Notes: generated by a model not told the origin, from the letters alone. A stretch of 64,000 nt of DNA from Allosphingosinicella sp. (GCA_030447665.1 JAUJOJ010000003.1:187236-251235), one strand, 5' to 3'; positions 8,775 to 19,484 are shown, counted from the stretch's first letter. Numbers and translations: made by a program.

Positions 8775-10563
8775 GCTCGTCCTCCTGGGCGGGGCCGCGG
8801 CGCTTGCCGCCGGGATCCCGGCATTGAGCCAGGAGACGGAAACGCCCGAATCGCTGCTGCCGCCCGGCTTCGAGGACCCCGCAACCGTCCCGCCGCCGGA
8901 GACGAACGCGGCCGTGCCGTCCGAGACGCCGACGCCTTTCGCTGCCGACACCCCCTCGGCAGCGCCCGAGCTTCAGACAGTGATCGAGGATGCCGCCGCC
9001 GAAGATCTGGAGGCGCTGGCTGCGCTCGAGCCCGAGCCGCCGATCGAGATCCCCGACTTCGCGCGCCGGCCGACCAACGTCGTCGGCGTGATCGGCCCGG
9101 CCGAGTGGGGCGTGGATGCCGACGGCTTCGGATCGGCGGACGGACGTTTCCTTTCCACGCTGATGCGCAGGATCGATGCACCCTTGCCGTCGCGCTGGAT
9201 GTCGATCCTGCTGCGCCGGGCGCTGATCTCGCGCGTCAATGCGCCCGCCCATGTGCATCCGGTGGATTTCGTCGCCGAGCGCGCCTGGCTGCTGCTTCGC
9301 ATGGGCGAGGCGGATGCCGCGCGGATGCTGGTCCAGGCGGTGGATGTAGACCAGTTCACGCCCAAGATGTTCGCAATTGCGGTGCAGACGGCCCTCGCGA
9401 CGTCCGACCCGGCCGCGCTCTGCCCACTGGTCGGGCCTGGCCGTGAGGTGTCCGACGAGCCGGTCTGGCCGCTTGCCGACGCTATGTGCGCGTCGCTGGC
9501 GGGCGATGCCGGACGCGCAAGTTCGCTGATCGAGCAGGCGAGAAGGCGGAGCGGCCTCAGTCCGATCGACGTCACCCTGGCGGAAAAGGTTGTCGGAGCC
9601 GGCGCGAACACGCGGCGCGCCGTGTCCGTTCAGTGGGACGATGTGGACGAGCTCAACAGCTGGAGGTTCGGCATCGCGAGCTCGACCGGACTCGAGATCC
9701 CCGAACAGCTGATGCGGGGCGCCGGCGCCCATGTCCATGCATGGCAGGCCCGCGCGCCGATGCTCCCGCTCGAGCAGCGGGTGAACGCGGCGCAAACCGC
9801 GGCATCGCTCGGCGTCTTCTCAAATGCGTCGCTGGTCGAGATGTACAGCCTCATCGCCGACAACACCGATCCGTCCGAAATGCGGGAATCGGTCGGGGGA
9901 CGGCTTCGCGCCGCTTACGCATCGCGCGACATTCGCGCTCGCATGGATGCGCTCAGGGATTTATGGGACGATGGCGGCAACGATCCCCTGCTTCGCCACG
10001 CCAGGCTGATCCTCACGGCGACCGCGGCTTCGCGGCTCCCGCCGAGGCAGGATCTGGCGGAGGACGCACCCGAGCTGATCGCGTCGATGCTGACGGCCGG
10101 ATTCGACAGCCACGCGGCGCGCTGGTCCGGAGTGGCCGAGGCGATGGAGGGAGAGGACGGCGACACCGCCTGGGCGCTGCTGGCGGTGGCATCGCCGCGT
10201 CCGCGGGTGGACATCAGCGCCGGCAGGATCTCGACATTCAAGGATAATGACGACAGTGCCGACGACATCCGCACCCGGCTGCTGGTCGCGGCTCTCGCTG
10301 GTCTCGACCGGATCCAAGGCGATGCCGCCGAGGATATGGGCATATCGCTGACGGCGCAGAACCGATGGACCAGGCTCCTCGAGCGAGCCGCGGAGCGGGG
10401 CCAGCAGGGAACCGTGGTGCTTCTCGCCGCGGCCGGAATGCAGACCGGCGGCTGGGCCGGGGTTCCGCCGTCCAACCTCTACAGGATCGTCAACGCGCTA
10501 CGGCGGGTCGGCCTGGAATATGAGGCGCGGATGATCGCCGCGGAGGCCGTCGCGCGGCTGTGA
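8755..10563 (+). CDS. Exported protein of unknown function, 602 residues
   Basis: A signal peptide is visible (MKHWRNKLVLLGGAAALAAG, cleavage after PALS or so). A Pro/Glu/Ala-rich linker follows (residues 25-100). The rest, about 500 residues, is mostly helical with repeated short Ala/Leu-rich segments (for example ERAWLLLRMGEADAARMLV), the look of a helical-repeat (TPR/HEAT-like) periplasmic protein. No catalytic motif was found. It overlaps the small membrane gene upstream and the xerD GTG downstream (GTGA), so all three form one unit. Uninterrupted for 1.8 kb in a region with many errors. Confidence 0.7.
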   Translation: MKHWRNKLVLLGGAAALAAGIPALSQETETPESLLPPGFEDPATVPPPETNAAVPSETPTPFAADTPSAAPELQTVIEDAAAEDLEALAALEPEPPIEIPDFARRPTNVVGVIGPAEWGVDADGFGSADGRFLSTLMRRIDAPLPSRWMSILLRRALISRVNAPAHVHPVDFVAERAWLLLRMGEADAARMLVQAVDVDQFTPKMFAIAVQTALATSDPAALCPLVGPGREVSDEPVWPLADAMCASLAGDAGRASSLIEQARRRSGLSPIDVTLAEKVVGAGANTRRAVSVQWDDVDELNSWRFGIASSTGLEIPEQLMRGAGAHVHAWQARAPMLPLEQRVNAAQTAASLGVFSNASLVEMYSLIADNTDPSEMRESVGGRLRAAYASRDIRARMDALRDLWDDGGNDPLLRHARLILTATAASRLPPRQDLAEDAPELIASMLTAGFDSHAARWSGVAEAMEGEDGDTAWALLAVASPRPRVDISAGRISTFKDNDDSADDIRTRLLVAALAGLDRIQGDAAEDMGISLTAQNRWTRLLERAAERGQQGTVVLLAAAGMQTGGWAGVPPSNLYRIVNALRRVGLEYEARMIAAEAVARL

Positions 10564-11483
10564 CGCGGATGCCGGGCCTCCGCCTCGCCGCGGGCGAAGA
10601 CCGCCAGCTGATCGGCTCCTTTCTCGAGATGATGTCGGCAGAGGCCGGGGCGGCGGCGAACACGCTCTCCGCCTACGAGCGGGACCTACGCGGTGCCTCC
10701 GAACTGCTGGGGGGCCGCCTCGCAGCGTCGTCGCCGCAGGAGCTGACGACGCTCGGCGAGCAATGGATGGCGCTCAAGCGGGCGAGCGTGGCGCGCAAGG
10801 CGGCCGCACTCAGGCGCTTCTTCGGCTTCCTGCACGACGAGGGGCTGAGGGAGGACGACCCTTCGGGCGCATTGCCGCGCCCGGGGACCGAGCGGCCGCT
10901 GCCGAAGATCCTCGACCATGCTTCAGTCGATGCGCTGTTCCGCGAGATTGAGAGGCGCAAGGAGGCGGACGATCCGGCGGCCCATCGGATTTCCGCCTTG
11001 GTCGAGCTGCTCTACGGATCAGGCCTGCGTGCGACGGAGCTCGTCTCCATGCCGCGCAACGCCATCTCGCCCGACAAGCCGTTCCTGATCCTGCGCGGCA
11101 AGGGCGGGCGCGAGAGGCTGGTGCCGATTTCGGAGGCGGCGCGGGCGGCAGTCGCGCGATGGGCGAAACTCGTGCCGCGGGATTCGCTGTGGCTTTTTCC
11201 ATCCGGCAAGAAGCATCTCAGCCGCGTTCGGCTCTATCAGCTCCTGCAGGAGCTGGCGGCCGACGCCGGCATCCCGCCGGACCGGATCAGCCCGCACGTG
11301 CTGCGACATGCGTTCGCCACCCACCTCCTGGAAGGCGGTGCCGACCTTCGCGCGCTGCAGATGCTGCTCGGCCATGCCGACATCGCGACAACGCAAATCT
11401 ACACGCATGTCGATTCGCGGCGCCTCATCGAACTGGTGAACAGCCGCCACCCGCTCGTTGACGCGAGCCAAGAGGGCGCTTAA
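10560..11483 (+). CDS. xerD: Tyrosine recombinase XerD
   Basis: XerCD resolve chromosome dimers at dif. 307 residues with an N-terminal SAM-like core-binding domain and a C-terminal catalytic domain. All six catalytic positions are visible: R157 (LRATEL), K181 (GKGGRER), H246 and R249 (HVLRHAFATH), H272 (LLGHADI) and nucleophile Y281 (YTHV). The start is a GTG at 10560 inside the stop of the preceding gene. XerD is favoured over XerC by the SFLEMMSAEAGAAANTL N-terminus and context next to aroK/accA. This is a housekeeping recombinase; no sign of an integron or phage was seen around it. Confidence 0.9.
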   Translation: MTRMPGLRLAAGEDRQLIGSFLEMMSAEAGAAANTLSAYERDLRGASELLGGRLAASSPQELTTLGEQWMALKRASVARKAAALRRFFGFLHDEGLREDDPSGALPRPGTERPLPKILDHASVDALFREIERRKEADDPAAHRISALVELLYGSGLRATELVSMPRNAISPDKPFLILRGKGGRERLVPISEAARAAVARWAKLVPRDSLWLFPSGKKHLSRVRLYQLLQELAADAGIPPDRISPHVLRHAFATHLLEGGADLRALQMLLGHADIATTQIYTHVDSRRLIELVNSRHPLVDASQEGA

Positions 11484-11498
11484 CCCGCCGCCTTCATC

Positions 11499-12440
<942 letters not shown>

Positions 12441-12531
12441 CCGGCGGCCGGCGCCGGCCGCCAAGGAACCAGGTCGGATAAACCTTCGTTCCTGCTACGA
12501 CGAAATTCGTTGAGTGCAGGAGTAACCTTCC

Positions 12532-14031
12532 ATGAAGACCAAGACATTGATGGCTTTGTCCGTGTCGCTTGCCGCGATCGGATTTGCTGCCCCCGGCGAT
12601 GCGCAGCGCGCGCAGCGCGCTCCTCGGGCCATCTCGCAAAGCGCCGCGCAGCAGGCGGCAAAGCAGCATCCGCAGCTCATCGAGGAGTTCGGCGGGGCTG
12701 AGACGGGCGCGCGCGGCGCTTACGTGACGTCGATCGGCCGGAAAGTGGCGGCTCAATCCGGCGTTCCGGGAGCCAATGGCGCCTTCACCATCACGACGCT
12801 GAACTCGCCCGTGATGAACGCCTTCGCCGTGCCCGGCGGGTACGTCTATATCACCCGGCAGCTGATGGGCCTGATGAACGACGAGGCTGAGCTGGCCTCC
12901 GTCCTCGGCCACGAGGTTGGGCACATCGCCGCCCGGCACAGCGAGCAGCGGCAATCGGCGGCGACCCGCAACACCATATTGGGCGCGCTGGGCCAAATCC
13001 TGGTCGGAGCGGTCGCCGGCAATTCGGGGTTGGGACAGGTGCTCCAGCAGTCGATCGGCCAGGGCACGCAATTGGCAACCCTGAAATTCTCGCGCTCGCA
13101 GGAATTCGAGGCGGACGAACTTGGCATCCGCTACATGACTGCTGCCGGCTATGATCCGGCGGCGTCGGCCAGCCTGCTCGCCTCGCTCGGTGCCGCCACC
13201 TCGCTGGAGGCGCGCGCCGCGGGCCGCAATGACGAACGCTCCGTGCCCGCATGGGCCCAGACCCATCCACTGAGCGCCGATCGTGTCCGCAGGTCAGCTC
13301 AGACGGCGCAGGCGACGGGCCGGATCGGATCGGGGGTGCGTAATCGCGACCAGTTCCTGGCTCAGGTCGACGGCGTGCTTGTCGACGACGATCCGCGGCA
13401 GGGCATTATCGAAGGACGCGACTTTCTTCATCCCGACCTTCGGCTCGGCTTCACCGTGCCGCAGGGTTACGGCATCCAGAACGGAACGAGAGCGGTGAGC
13501 GTCACCGGATCGAACGGACAGGCGCGCAATTCTCAACCGGCCGGTTCAACGGCGACCTTGGAAGCTATATCGCCCAGGTTTTCCAGTCGATTGCCGGCCA
13601 GCAGGCGGGACAGCTGCAAATTCCGCAGCCGCGATCCACGACGGTGAACGGCATCCCGGCGGCCTACACGACGGCGACCGCGCAGACGCAGCAGGGGCAG
13701 GTCGACGTGACGGTCTTCGCCTATCAATGGGATCAGAACACGGCTTACCACTTCGTCACGCTGACCCGCGGCGGAAGCGGGATTGGCCCCTTTGGCCTCG
13801 GTCGTGGGATCGCTTCGGCGACTCACTGCTGCGCAGGCTGCTGAGATCCGGCCGCGAGTGCTCGATGTGGTGACGGTAAGGTCCGGTGAGACGATTCAGA
13901 GCGTGGCGAACAGGATGGCCTATAACGATCTGAAGCTGGAGCGTTTCCTGACCCTCAACGGCCTTCAGGCGAACAGCAGGCTGGTTCCGGGCCAGAAGGT
14001 GAAGCTCGTCGTCTACGGCACGCGGAGCTGA
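12532..14031 (+). CDS. Secreted M48 family metalloprotease with C-terminal LysM-like part (two frameshifts)
   Basis: A signal peptide (MKTKTLMALSVSLAAIGFAA) precedes an M48 peptidase: zinc site HEVGH at residues 127-131 and the third ligand E193 in FEADELG. This is the BepA/LoiP type of periplasmic protease that looks after outer-membrane assembly. The frame shifts at about 13525 (into AQFSTGRFNG...) and again at about 13795, after which the product ends with VVTVRSGETIQSVANRM...LVPGQKVKLV, a LysM-like fold. The stop is at 14029-14031. Combined length is about 499 residues. Both breaks look like sequence errors because homology-like order is kept. Confidence 0.85.
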
Positions 14032-14038
14032 CAAAAAG

Positions 14039-14072
14039 AAACGGGCGGCGGAACAAGGTTCCGCCGCCCGCC
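14039..14072 (-). terminator. Intrinsic terminator after the Flp pilin gene
   Basis: A near-perfect stem CGGGCGGCGGAAC / GTTCCGCCGCCCG with a 3-base loop, followed on the minus strand by TTTCTTTTTG. It ends transcription of the minus-strand pilin genes and lies within 10 bases of the plus-strand protease stop. Confidence 0.8.
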
Positions 14073-14090
14073 TTGACCCTAGAAAAAAGC

Positions 14091-14266
14091 TTAGCCGCCG
14101 GCTTACGAGCCATCTTCGTGGTAACTTCAGTCAGGGTGGAGTTCAGCTGCGTGCCGAGGCCCTGCATCGCGGTGATGGCGGCAACGGCAATCAGAGCGGC
14201 GATCAGGCCGTACTCGATCGCGGTGGCGCCCTTGGTGTCCTTCAACATCTTACGAAGCTTCATCAT
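14091..14266 (-). CDS. Flp/Fap-type pilin
   Basis: The product MMKLRKMLKDTKGATAIEYG followed by LIAALIAVAAITAMQGLG is a type IVb Flp pilin: short basic leader, the G-A-T-A-I-E-Y-G processing and glutamate motif, then a single hydrophobic helix. GGAG lies just upstream of the ATG pair at 14266/14263. The open frame runs on past the expected end; in another frame an AGG-stop at 14091 would give the usual short C-terminus (KMA...AGG), so a shift near 14095-14105 is likely. No tad assembly genes are in the window. First and best of three pilin copies. Confidence 0.8.
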
Positions 14267-14268
14267 GT

Positions 14269-14826
14269 CCGGTCTCCTGTTCCAAGCGTTGGAAGTCCAC
14301 ACTTCCATGCCCCTCCGCTGGATTTCTCCGGAGTGAGCTAAGGGAATTTTTACGAGCCATAAGTTGCGAAAGGTTTAATGCGAGAGCACAGGTACCAAGA
14401 AAATTCAGGCAGGCGTTGCTCACAAAGCAACACCAGCGCACCTGGGGAGCCCAGCGACCATTGCGAACGATCAATGTCTAGCCACGCCGATGCCGCGCTC
14501 TTCTTGAAACAAACTTGAAGATGCGCCTCTCAATCCAGCCGCCAATGGTTTCGTTCTGCAATATCTTACTGAGGTTAATAAATCGCCGGCTTGAAAGCCA
14601 TGACTCGGCAGAAACTTCCGTCAGCTGGTGGTCGAGTTCAGCTGGTGGCCAAGGCGGGTGCTGCTGCAGCGCGGCGAGCAGGACGGCAGAGCGGCAATGG
14701 GAGTTTCCCGGCGGCAAGAATCGCGGAGGCGTCCTTAGTGTCCTATCAACGATCTTACGGAGCTTGGGATTGATGTCCGGTCTCCTGTTCAAGCCCTGAA
14801 AGTCCACACTTCCAGCTCCTCCGCTG
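14269..14826 (-). repeat. Direct repeat of pilin leader region
   Basis: About 55 bases (GTCCGGTCTCCTGTTC...AAGTCCACACTTCC...CTCCGCTGG on the plus strand) occur at 14269-14324 and again at 14773-14826 with a few differences. They cover the ribosome site and 5' leader of two pilin copies. Either the pilin genes arose by tandem duplication or the assembly has repeated one unit. Confidence 0.65.
14600..14782 (-). pseudogene. Second Flp pilin copy, badly garbled
   Basis: Reading the minus strand from the duplicated leader, the order KLRKI...DTKDASAILAA, several alanine-rich bits, then QLNST-like and LTEVSA follows the first pilin, but in changing frames and without an intact start (the ATGATG is replaced by ATCAAT). 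It is a degraded or mis-sequenced pilin. No protein can be predicted with confidence. Confidence 0.45.
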
Positions 14827-14884
14827 GGGGACCGGCAGGGGCAAAGCTTCTTTACGTGAGCCAGGAGTTGTGTAATGTTTAATG

Positions 14885-15096
14885 TGAGCGGACAGGCACC
14901 TGAAATGGCTGCGGCCGCAGCAGGCGTTCTGAACAGTGTTGCTCACGTCGTTCCACATCGTAGTGGTCGCCGTCGCCACTTGGGTGAGCCAGCAGCGACC
15001 ATTGCGAGCACGATCAAGGCTGCGATCAGAGCATATTCCACAGCACTGACGCCGCGATCGTCCTGAATCAATCTTGCTATTGAAGTTGGGCCAATC
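14885..15096 (-). CDS. Third Flp pilin, frameshifted
   Basis: The frame around 15000-15090 reads IARLIQDDRGVSAVEYALIA followed by ALIVLAMVAAG, a second variant of the Flp pilin processing site and helix. After about 14990 the product moves to another frame giving ATATTTMWNDVSNTVQNA, the usual Flp C-terminal part. The start codon is not clear (no ATG before IARL), so the 5' boundary is approximate. It differs enough from the first pilin to be a real paralogue. Upstream of 15100 no gene was seen until 15195. Confidence 0.6.
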
Positions 15097-15194
15097 TCTT
15101 TATTCGCGGCAGCAAGATGCCTGCCGTGCCTGGCAGGCTGCGGCTGATCTCCACTGAGGTTAATAAACAGCTGATCTTGAAACGTTCGACGACT

Positions 15195-15920
15195 TTCCAT
15201 CCTCATCCACGATGTTGAAGTCGTCGATCGCGGCCGCGAGCCCGAATCGGCCGATCGGCCTCAGCGACCGTGCACGCAGGATGTTCGTCGGCAGATGCCC
15301 GCAGGCTTTGGGACGAGGCGTGGCAAGGTGGAGCGCGGACCTCGACCGGGCTGGAAGCGGCGACCTGCAGCTTGAAGCCCGCGCGCGTCAGGCAAAGGTC
15401 GAGGCTGCCTTCAGATCGATTTGCGGATGGAGGCGCGGCGATGCCGCACCTTCTGCCGCATCGGCAGCGGTCATCGCGCTCCTCAGCCGCGGGAGACTTC
15501 CTGCGCCTGCAAGAGCTCCGAGGAAGAGCCCGTCCGGCCGCAATGCGCGCCGAACGAGGACAAGCGCGCCCGGCAGGTCGTTGACGCTGTCAAGCACCCC
15601 GATCGACACGTGTCGGAGCTATGGTCGCCGAAGGGAAGGCGATCCTCGTCGCACTGAATGCCGCCTGCCGTCTCGGCGAGGCGGCCGCCCGCATCCGCCA
15701 CGATGACGCGCATTCCAAGCTCGCGAAGATGGGCCGACAAGCCGCCGTCCCGGCCGCCGAGGACGAGCACGTCCTTGAACGCTCGTTTGACCATGCTCAG
15801 CCGGTCGAGCAACTCCTCGGCAGCAGGCGATGGAGGTAATCGGCTTCCTCGACGTTGCGGGCCGCGGCGGCCGCGCCTCAGGCGCTTCAGCGCGCGATCG
15901 AATGGCTTGTCTTCATCCAT
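15195..15920 (-). CDS. SAM-dependent methyltransferase (BioC/NDUFAF5-like), heavily frameshifted
   Basis: The start at 15920 gives MDEDKPFDRALKRLRRGR, the typical opening of this family, which sits beside comF in sphingomonads. Consecutive pieces in different frames are VLVLGGRDGG (SAM motif I), IVADAGGRLAE, CDEDRLPFGD, VNDLPGALVLVRRALRPDG, LFLGALAGAG, and finally LRPIGRFGLAAAIDD near 15220-15260. The order is complete, so I take it as one real gene with four or more shifts. The boundary near 15195 is approximate. It is divergent from comF. A second, worse copy of its middle lies at about 16240-16700. Confidence 0.6.
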
Positions 15921-16870
15921 CGCGTGGGGCTTGTGCCGTCGCCGCGGCTCGGGGACAAGAGAGGATGGAGATCGCGCTTCGCGCCGCCCGGTCCGCGGCA
16001 AGACAGGTGCTGGATTTCGCGCTCCCGCCCCGCTGCCCGGGATGCGGCGGTGCCCGTCAGATAGATGAGGATGTTCTTCGTTTTCACCTGCTGGTCCGCT
16101 GCTTTCGATGCGGACGCCGGCAGCGACGGCGGGGAGGACGCCGATGCGGCGGGTGCCTGGCCATCCTCCATCCTACGATGCCAGCGCGGGGTGTTCGTCG
16201 CCCGATGGCCGCAGATCGCCGATGAGGCGCGGCGCCCGCGCCTTCGCCGCATCGGCTGCCGTTCGCGCGGCTCGACAGGTCGCCAGTCGGCAGATCGATC
16301 TGCGGATGAAGGCGCGGCGAGGCCGCGCCTTCTCCGGCCGCAATGCGCGTCGAATCGGTGAGCGCCCCCGGAGACGTCGCCGTCGGGACTTCCTGTCATT
16401 CACCGACGATCGCCTGCCAAATGCCCGAGGAAGAGGCGCCGTCCGGAAGGCGCGTGCGAAGGCGAAGGTGAGCGCCCGCGGCGGGGCGTTGACGCTGTCG
16501 ATCCGATCGAAACGCCAAATCGAAGCTATGATCGCCGATGGGAAGGCGATCCTCGTCGCACTGAATGCCGGCTGCTGTCTGAAAGGGCGTGGATTTCGAC
16601 CCGCATCAGCCGGAACGCGACGCTCAAGTGAAGCTCGGCGACGGGCCGCTCTTCGCCGTCCCGGCCGCCGAGGACGCTGCGCGAACGCTGGTCTGACCAT
16701 GCGCAGAGGCTCCTCCGCAAGGGTGGAGGTAAATCGGCGCCAAGGTCTTCGGTGCCGTCGCCGCGGCTCAGGGACAGAGAGGATGCAGAACGCTTCGCGC
16801 CGCCCGTCCGCGGGTCGACAGGTGCTGGATTTTGCGCTCCCGCCCCGTTGCGCGCGGCGGTGTGGCCTTG
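15421..16870. repeat. Diverged near-tandem duplication of methyltransferase / comF start
   Basis: Blocks recur with many small differences: GGGAAGGCGATCCTCGTCGC at 15633 and at 16540 (907 bases apart), and the comF start containing GGTGCTGGATTT at 16006 and 16821 (815 bases apart). Unequal spacing plus frame loss in both copies suggest two noisy versions of one locus joined in the assembly. True gene content is one methyltransferase and one comF. Confidence 0.65.
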
Positions 16871-17592
16871 GAGGAGCATCGCTTCTGCCTCACCTGCTGG
16901 CACAAGCTGCACTTTCTGGGCGAAGAGTGAGCTGCGGACGACCCTTCGAGTTTGACGGCGGGGAGGACTGCAGAATGCGGCGGGCGCACCTTGCCGGCGC
17001 ATGGCTTCTGGAGCACTTGCCGATCCTCCATGCTGCGGCGCCGGATGCTGCCGGCGCTTGTGGCACGAGAGCGCCCGGAAGGTCGTGCGGAAGCTCGGGC
17101 AGCGGCCGGCCATCCTACGATCGACCGGAGAGAGAGATTCTTCTCGCCGGACGCTGAAGTGACAAGATAGCTCGTTCCCGTGCCGCTCCACCGCTTGCGG
17201 ATCTGGAAGAGGGCCAAACCGTCGAGTCGAAATGAAGCGATCGGCGCCTGCGGCTCCACCGGCTGGCGGGCTGGAAGCCCAGAGGCGGAACAGCCGCTCG
17301 GCGCTGATCTGCGCGCGGCGGCGGCCACACGGTGCGCGGGCGTGCGCGGATACGTCCTGCGGGGTCGGGAGGTGCCCTTGAGCGCGATCCTCATCCCGAC
17401 CGCATTATGCCGAGCGGGGACGCGCACATGCTGCCGCACGCGCCGGGCGGATGCATCGCGAGGTGGACGGTCACACGTCGATGCCGCGTGGACGATGTCC
17501 ACTGCGCAGGTCGGGCGCAAGGACGGGCGCGGTGGAGCCACGCGGGTGGAGATTATCGGCTGGGCGCGTGTTCTCCGCCAAGGCGAAGAATA
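16783..17592 (+). CDS. comF: ComF family protein (phosphoribosyltransferase-like), frameshifted
   Basis: ComF proteins join a zinc ribbon to a phosphoribosyltransferase fold and are linked to DNA uptake. The start region reads RQVLDFALPPRC, then in other frames EEHRFCLTCWHKLHFLGE and FEFDGGEDC, the expected zinc-ribbon segment. ILIPTALCRAG near 17390 fits the ILIPVPLH strand, TMSTAQVGR near 17490 the phosphate loop region, and TRVEIIGWARVLRQGEE at about 17545-17591 is a typical ComF C-terminus. At least five shifts are required. A fragment of the same start is duplicated at 15964-16140. Confidence 0.6.
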
Positions 17593-17620
17593 TGACCGCG
17601 CGATCACAAATGGGCGGCAA

Positions 17621-17860
17621 ATGCCGCACGTCGAAATCGGCAGGAGACGTTCTGCCCTTATTGCGCCCGGGCGAAGAAGCTGCTCGACGGTGGCGTGGAT
17701 CTTCAGGCCGACGAGATCAGCATGGGCGGCGCGCAGGAGATGCTCAGCCGCGCCAATGGCCGGACGCCGGTGCCGCAGATCTTCATCGCGCGGGCGGCTG
17801 TCGGACGATCTCGCCGCGCTCGAGCAAGCGCCAAAGCTCGACGCGCTCCTCTGGGCCTGA
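17621..17860 (+). CDS. grxC: Glutaredoxin 3, frameshifted
   Basis: A small dithiol oxidoreductase that reduces disulfides with glutathione. The ATG at 17621 gives MPHVEI; a shift then brings in TFCPYCARAKKLL with the CPYC active site, DLQADEISMGGAQEMLSRANGR, and TPVPQIFI with the cis-proline. Another shift leads to the C-terminal LEQAPKLDALLWA. The TGA at 17858-17860 touches the next ATG. Order comF-grxC-nitrilase-DUF1178 is usual in sphingomonads. Confidence 0.75.
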   Translation: MPHVEIGRRRSALIAPGRRSCSTVAWIFRPTRSAWAARRRCSAAPMAGRRCRRSSSRGRLSDDLAALEQAPKLDALLWA

Positions 17861-18690
17861 ATGAAGCTCGGCATCCTCCAGGCGCAGACCGGGATCGACC
17901 CCGAGGCCAACGCACGCGACCTGGTGAGGGCGGTCGAAGAAGCGGCAGCCGGCGGCGCAGCGATCCTGTTCACGCCGGAGATGAGCGGCCTCCTGGATCA
18001 GGATCGGCAGCGCGCCAGGCCAAATCTGAGGAGCGAGGCGGACGATATCGTGCTCGCCGCCGTCCGGAGAGCGGCCCAGCGGGCAGGCATCTGGGTGCAT
18101 ATCGGATCACTGGCGCTTGCGGGCGAGCGGGACGACGGGCGGCTCGTGAACCGCGGCATCCTGATCGACCCAGCGGGGCAGACCCGGGCGCGCTATGACA
18201 AGATCCATCTTTCGACGTCGACTTGTCGACCGGCGAGAGCTGGCGGGAATCGGCGGCCTATGCTCCAGGCGATCAATCGGTGGTGGCGGAAACGCCGCTG
18301 GGGCCGCTCGGGCTGTCGGTCTGCTACGATTTGCGCTTCCCCGACCTGTACCGGGCTCTGACCGGGGCAGGGGCGATGATCCTCAGCATCCCGGCCGCAT
18401 TCACGGTTCCGACGGGGCAGGCGCATTGGCACGTGCTGCTTCGTGCCCGAGCGATCGAGGCGGGCGTGTTCGTCGTCGCCGCTGCGCAGGTCGGGCGGCA
18501 CCAGGACGGGCGCGACACTTTCGGCCATTCCCTGGTGGTCGATCCCTGGGGTCAGGTGCTGCTCGACATGGGGGCGAGGCCCGGCCTCGCCTTCGCTGAG
18601 ATCGATCCGGGCCAGGTGGACCGGGTGCGCGCGCGAATTCCGGCGATCCGTCATCGCCGCCCGATCCCGGAGCCGGTGGTCGTACCGTGA
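17861..18690 (+). CDS. Carbon-nitrogen hydrolase (nitrilase superfamily, Nit type), one frameshift
   Basis: Amidase of the Nit1/omega-amidase group, acting in the cytosol on small amides. The catalytic triad is visible across the shift: Glu in LFTPEMSGLL, Lys in RARYDKIHL, and Cys in LSVCYDLRFPDLYR. The frame breaks at about 18210 where IHLFDVDLSTGE is expected; the sequence has CTTTCG where CTTTTCG would keep the frame, a single lost T in a homopolymer. The stop at 18688-18690 overlaps the DUF1178 start (GTGATCG). About 276 residues in total. Confidence 0.9.
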
Positions 18691-19150
18691 TCGTGTTCGA
18701 TCTCAGATGCTCGCCCACGGGCCATGTGTTCGAAGCCTGGTTCGGATCGTCGGCCGACTATGAAAGCCAGCGCCAACGTGGGCTCGTCTCCTGCCCGCTC
18801 TGCGGGTCCGACGGGATCGAGAAGGCGGTGATGGCGCCGCGGATAGGGGCGAAGGGCGATCAGGCAGAGGCAGGCCCGGCGTAACACGGGACATGGTTTC
18901 CGCCGATCCCGAGACGATGAAGGAAATGCTCACCGCCATGGCCGCAGCGCAGAAGCGGGTGCTGGAAATGTCACATTATGTCGGCGACCGTTTTGCCGAG
19001 GAGGCGCGGGCGATCCATGCCATGAGGCGAAACAGAATCCCGCTCGATCTACGGCAAGGCCACCGCCGAGCAGGACGGCGGCGCTCGTCGACGACGGGAT
19101 TCAGGTGGCGCGGCTTCCCTTTCCCACGATCGAGCCGAGCCAGGAGAATT
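18687..19150 (+). CDS. DUF1178 family protein, frameshifted
   Basis: The start (GTG/ATC context, MIVFDLRCSPTGHVFEAWFG) carries a CxxxxH start and then CPLCG, a zinc-binding-like pair typical of DUF1178. The first frame stops at 18884 after MAPRIGAKGDQAEAGPA. The next frame continues with SADPETMKEML...MSHYVGDRFAEEARAIH, then SIYGKATAEQ and GIQVARLPFP in other frames. The real end is close to EPSQEN at about 19150. The observed open frame runs to 19257. Function unknown; the family usually follows the Nit hydrolase as here. Confidence 0.75.
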
Positions 19151-19407
19151 GGGTCCAGACCTCTCCTGCAAACGTGGCGCCGTTACTTCGACCAAGGCCA
19201 ACTCAAAACTGCCGCTTCCTCCAGCACTCGCGGGGCCGTCGCGCGACTCCACCCTGATCGTGTGGGCCAGCCATTTGCCATCCGGCTCCGAATAGCCGGT
19301 GGCTCCGAATTGGCCGCATGGTTAAAGACTGTGTTACCGCTCCCGCAGGCGTGAACGACCGATGAGAATTGACGGGCGCGACCCCGGACCTTAACCAGCG
19401 ATCGGCT

Positions 19408-19484
19408 GGCCCCGTAGCTCAGCAGGATAGAGCATCAGATTCCTAATCTGAGGGCCACAGGTTCGAATCCTGTCGGGGTCACCA
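19408..19484 (+). tRNA. tRNA-Arg (anticodon CCT)
   Basis: The acceptor stem GGCCCCG pairs with CGGGGTC. The D arm is GCTCAGCAGGATAGAGC, the anticodon stem TCAGA/TCTGA encloses TTCCTAA with anticodon CCT, and the T arm is ACAGGTTCGAATCCTGT. The discriminator A is followed by an encoded CCA. It decodes AGG. No duplicate of its 3' end was seen in the window, so it does not mark an integrated element here. Confidence 0.95.

Noticed and set aside
10560-11483. XerD as a phage or integrative-element integrase
   Set aside because: Length, motifs and housekeeping surroundings fit chromosomal XerD.
19408-19484. tRNA-Arg as an integration site of a mobile element
   Set aside because: No integrase or repeat of the tRNA 3' end was seen nearby; the following genes are housekeeping.
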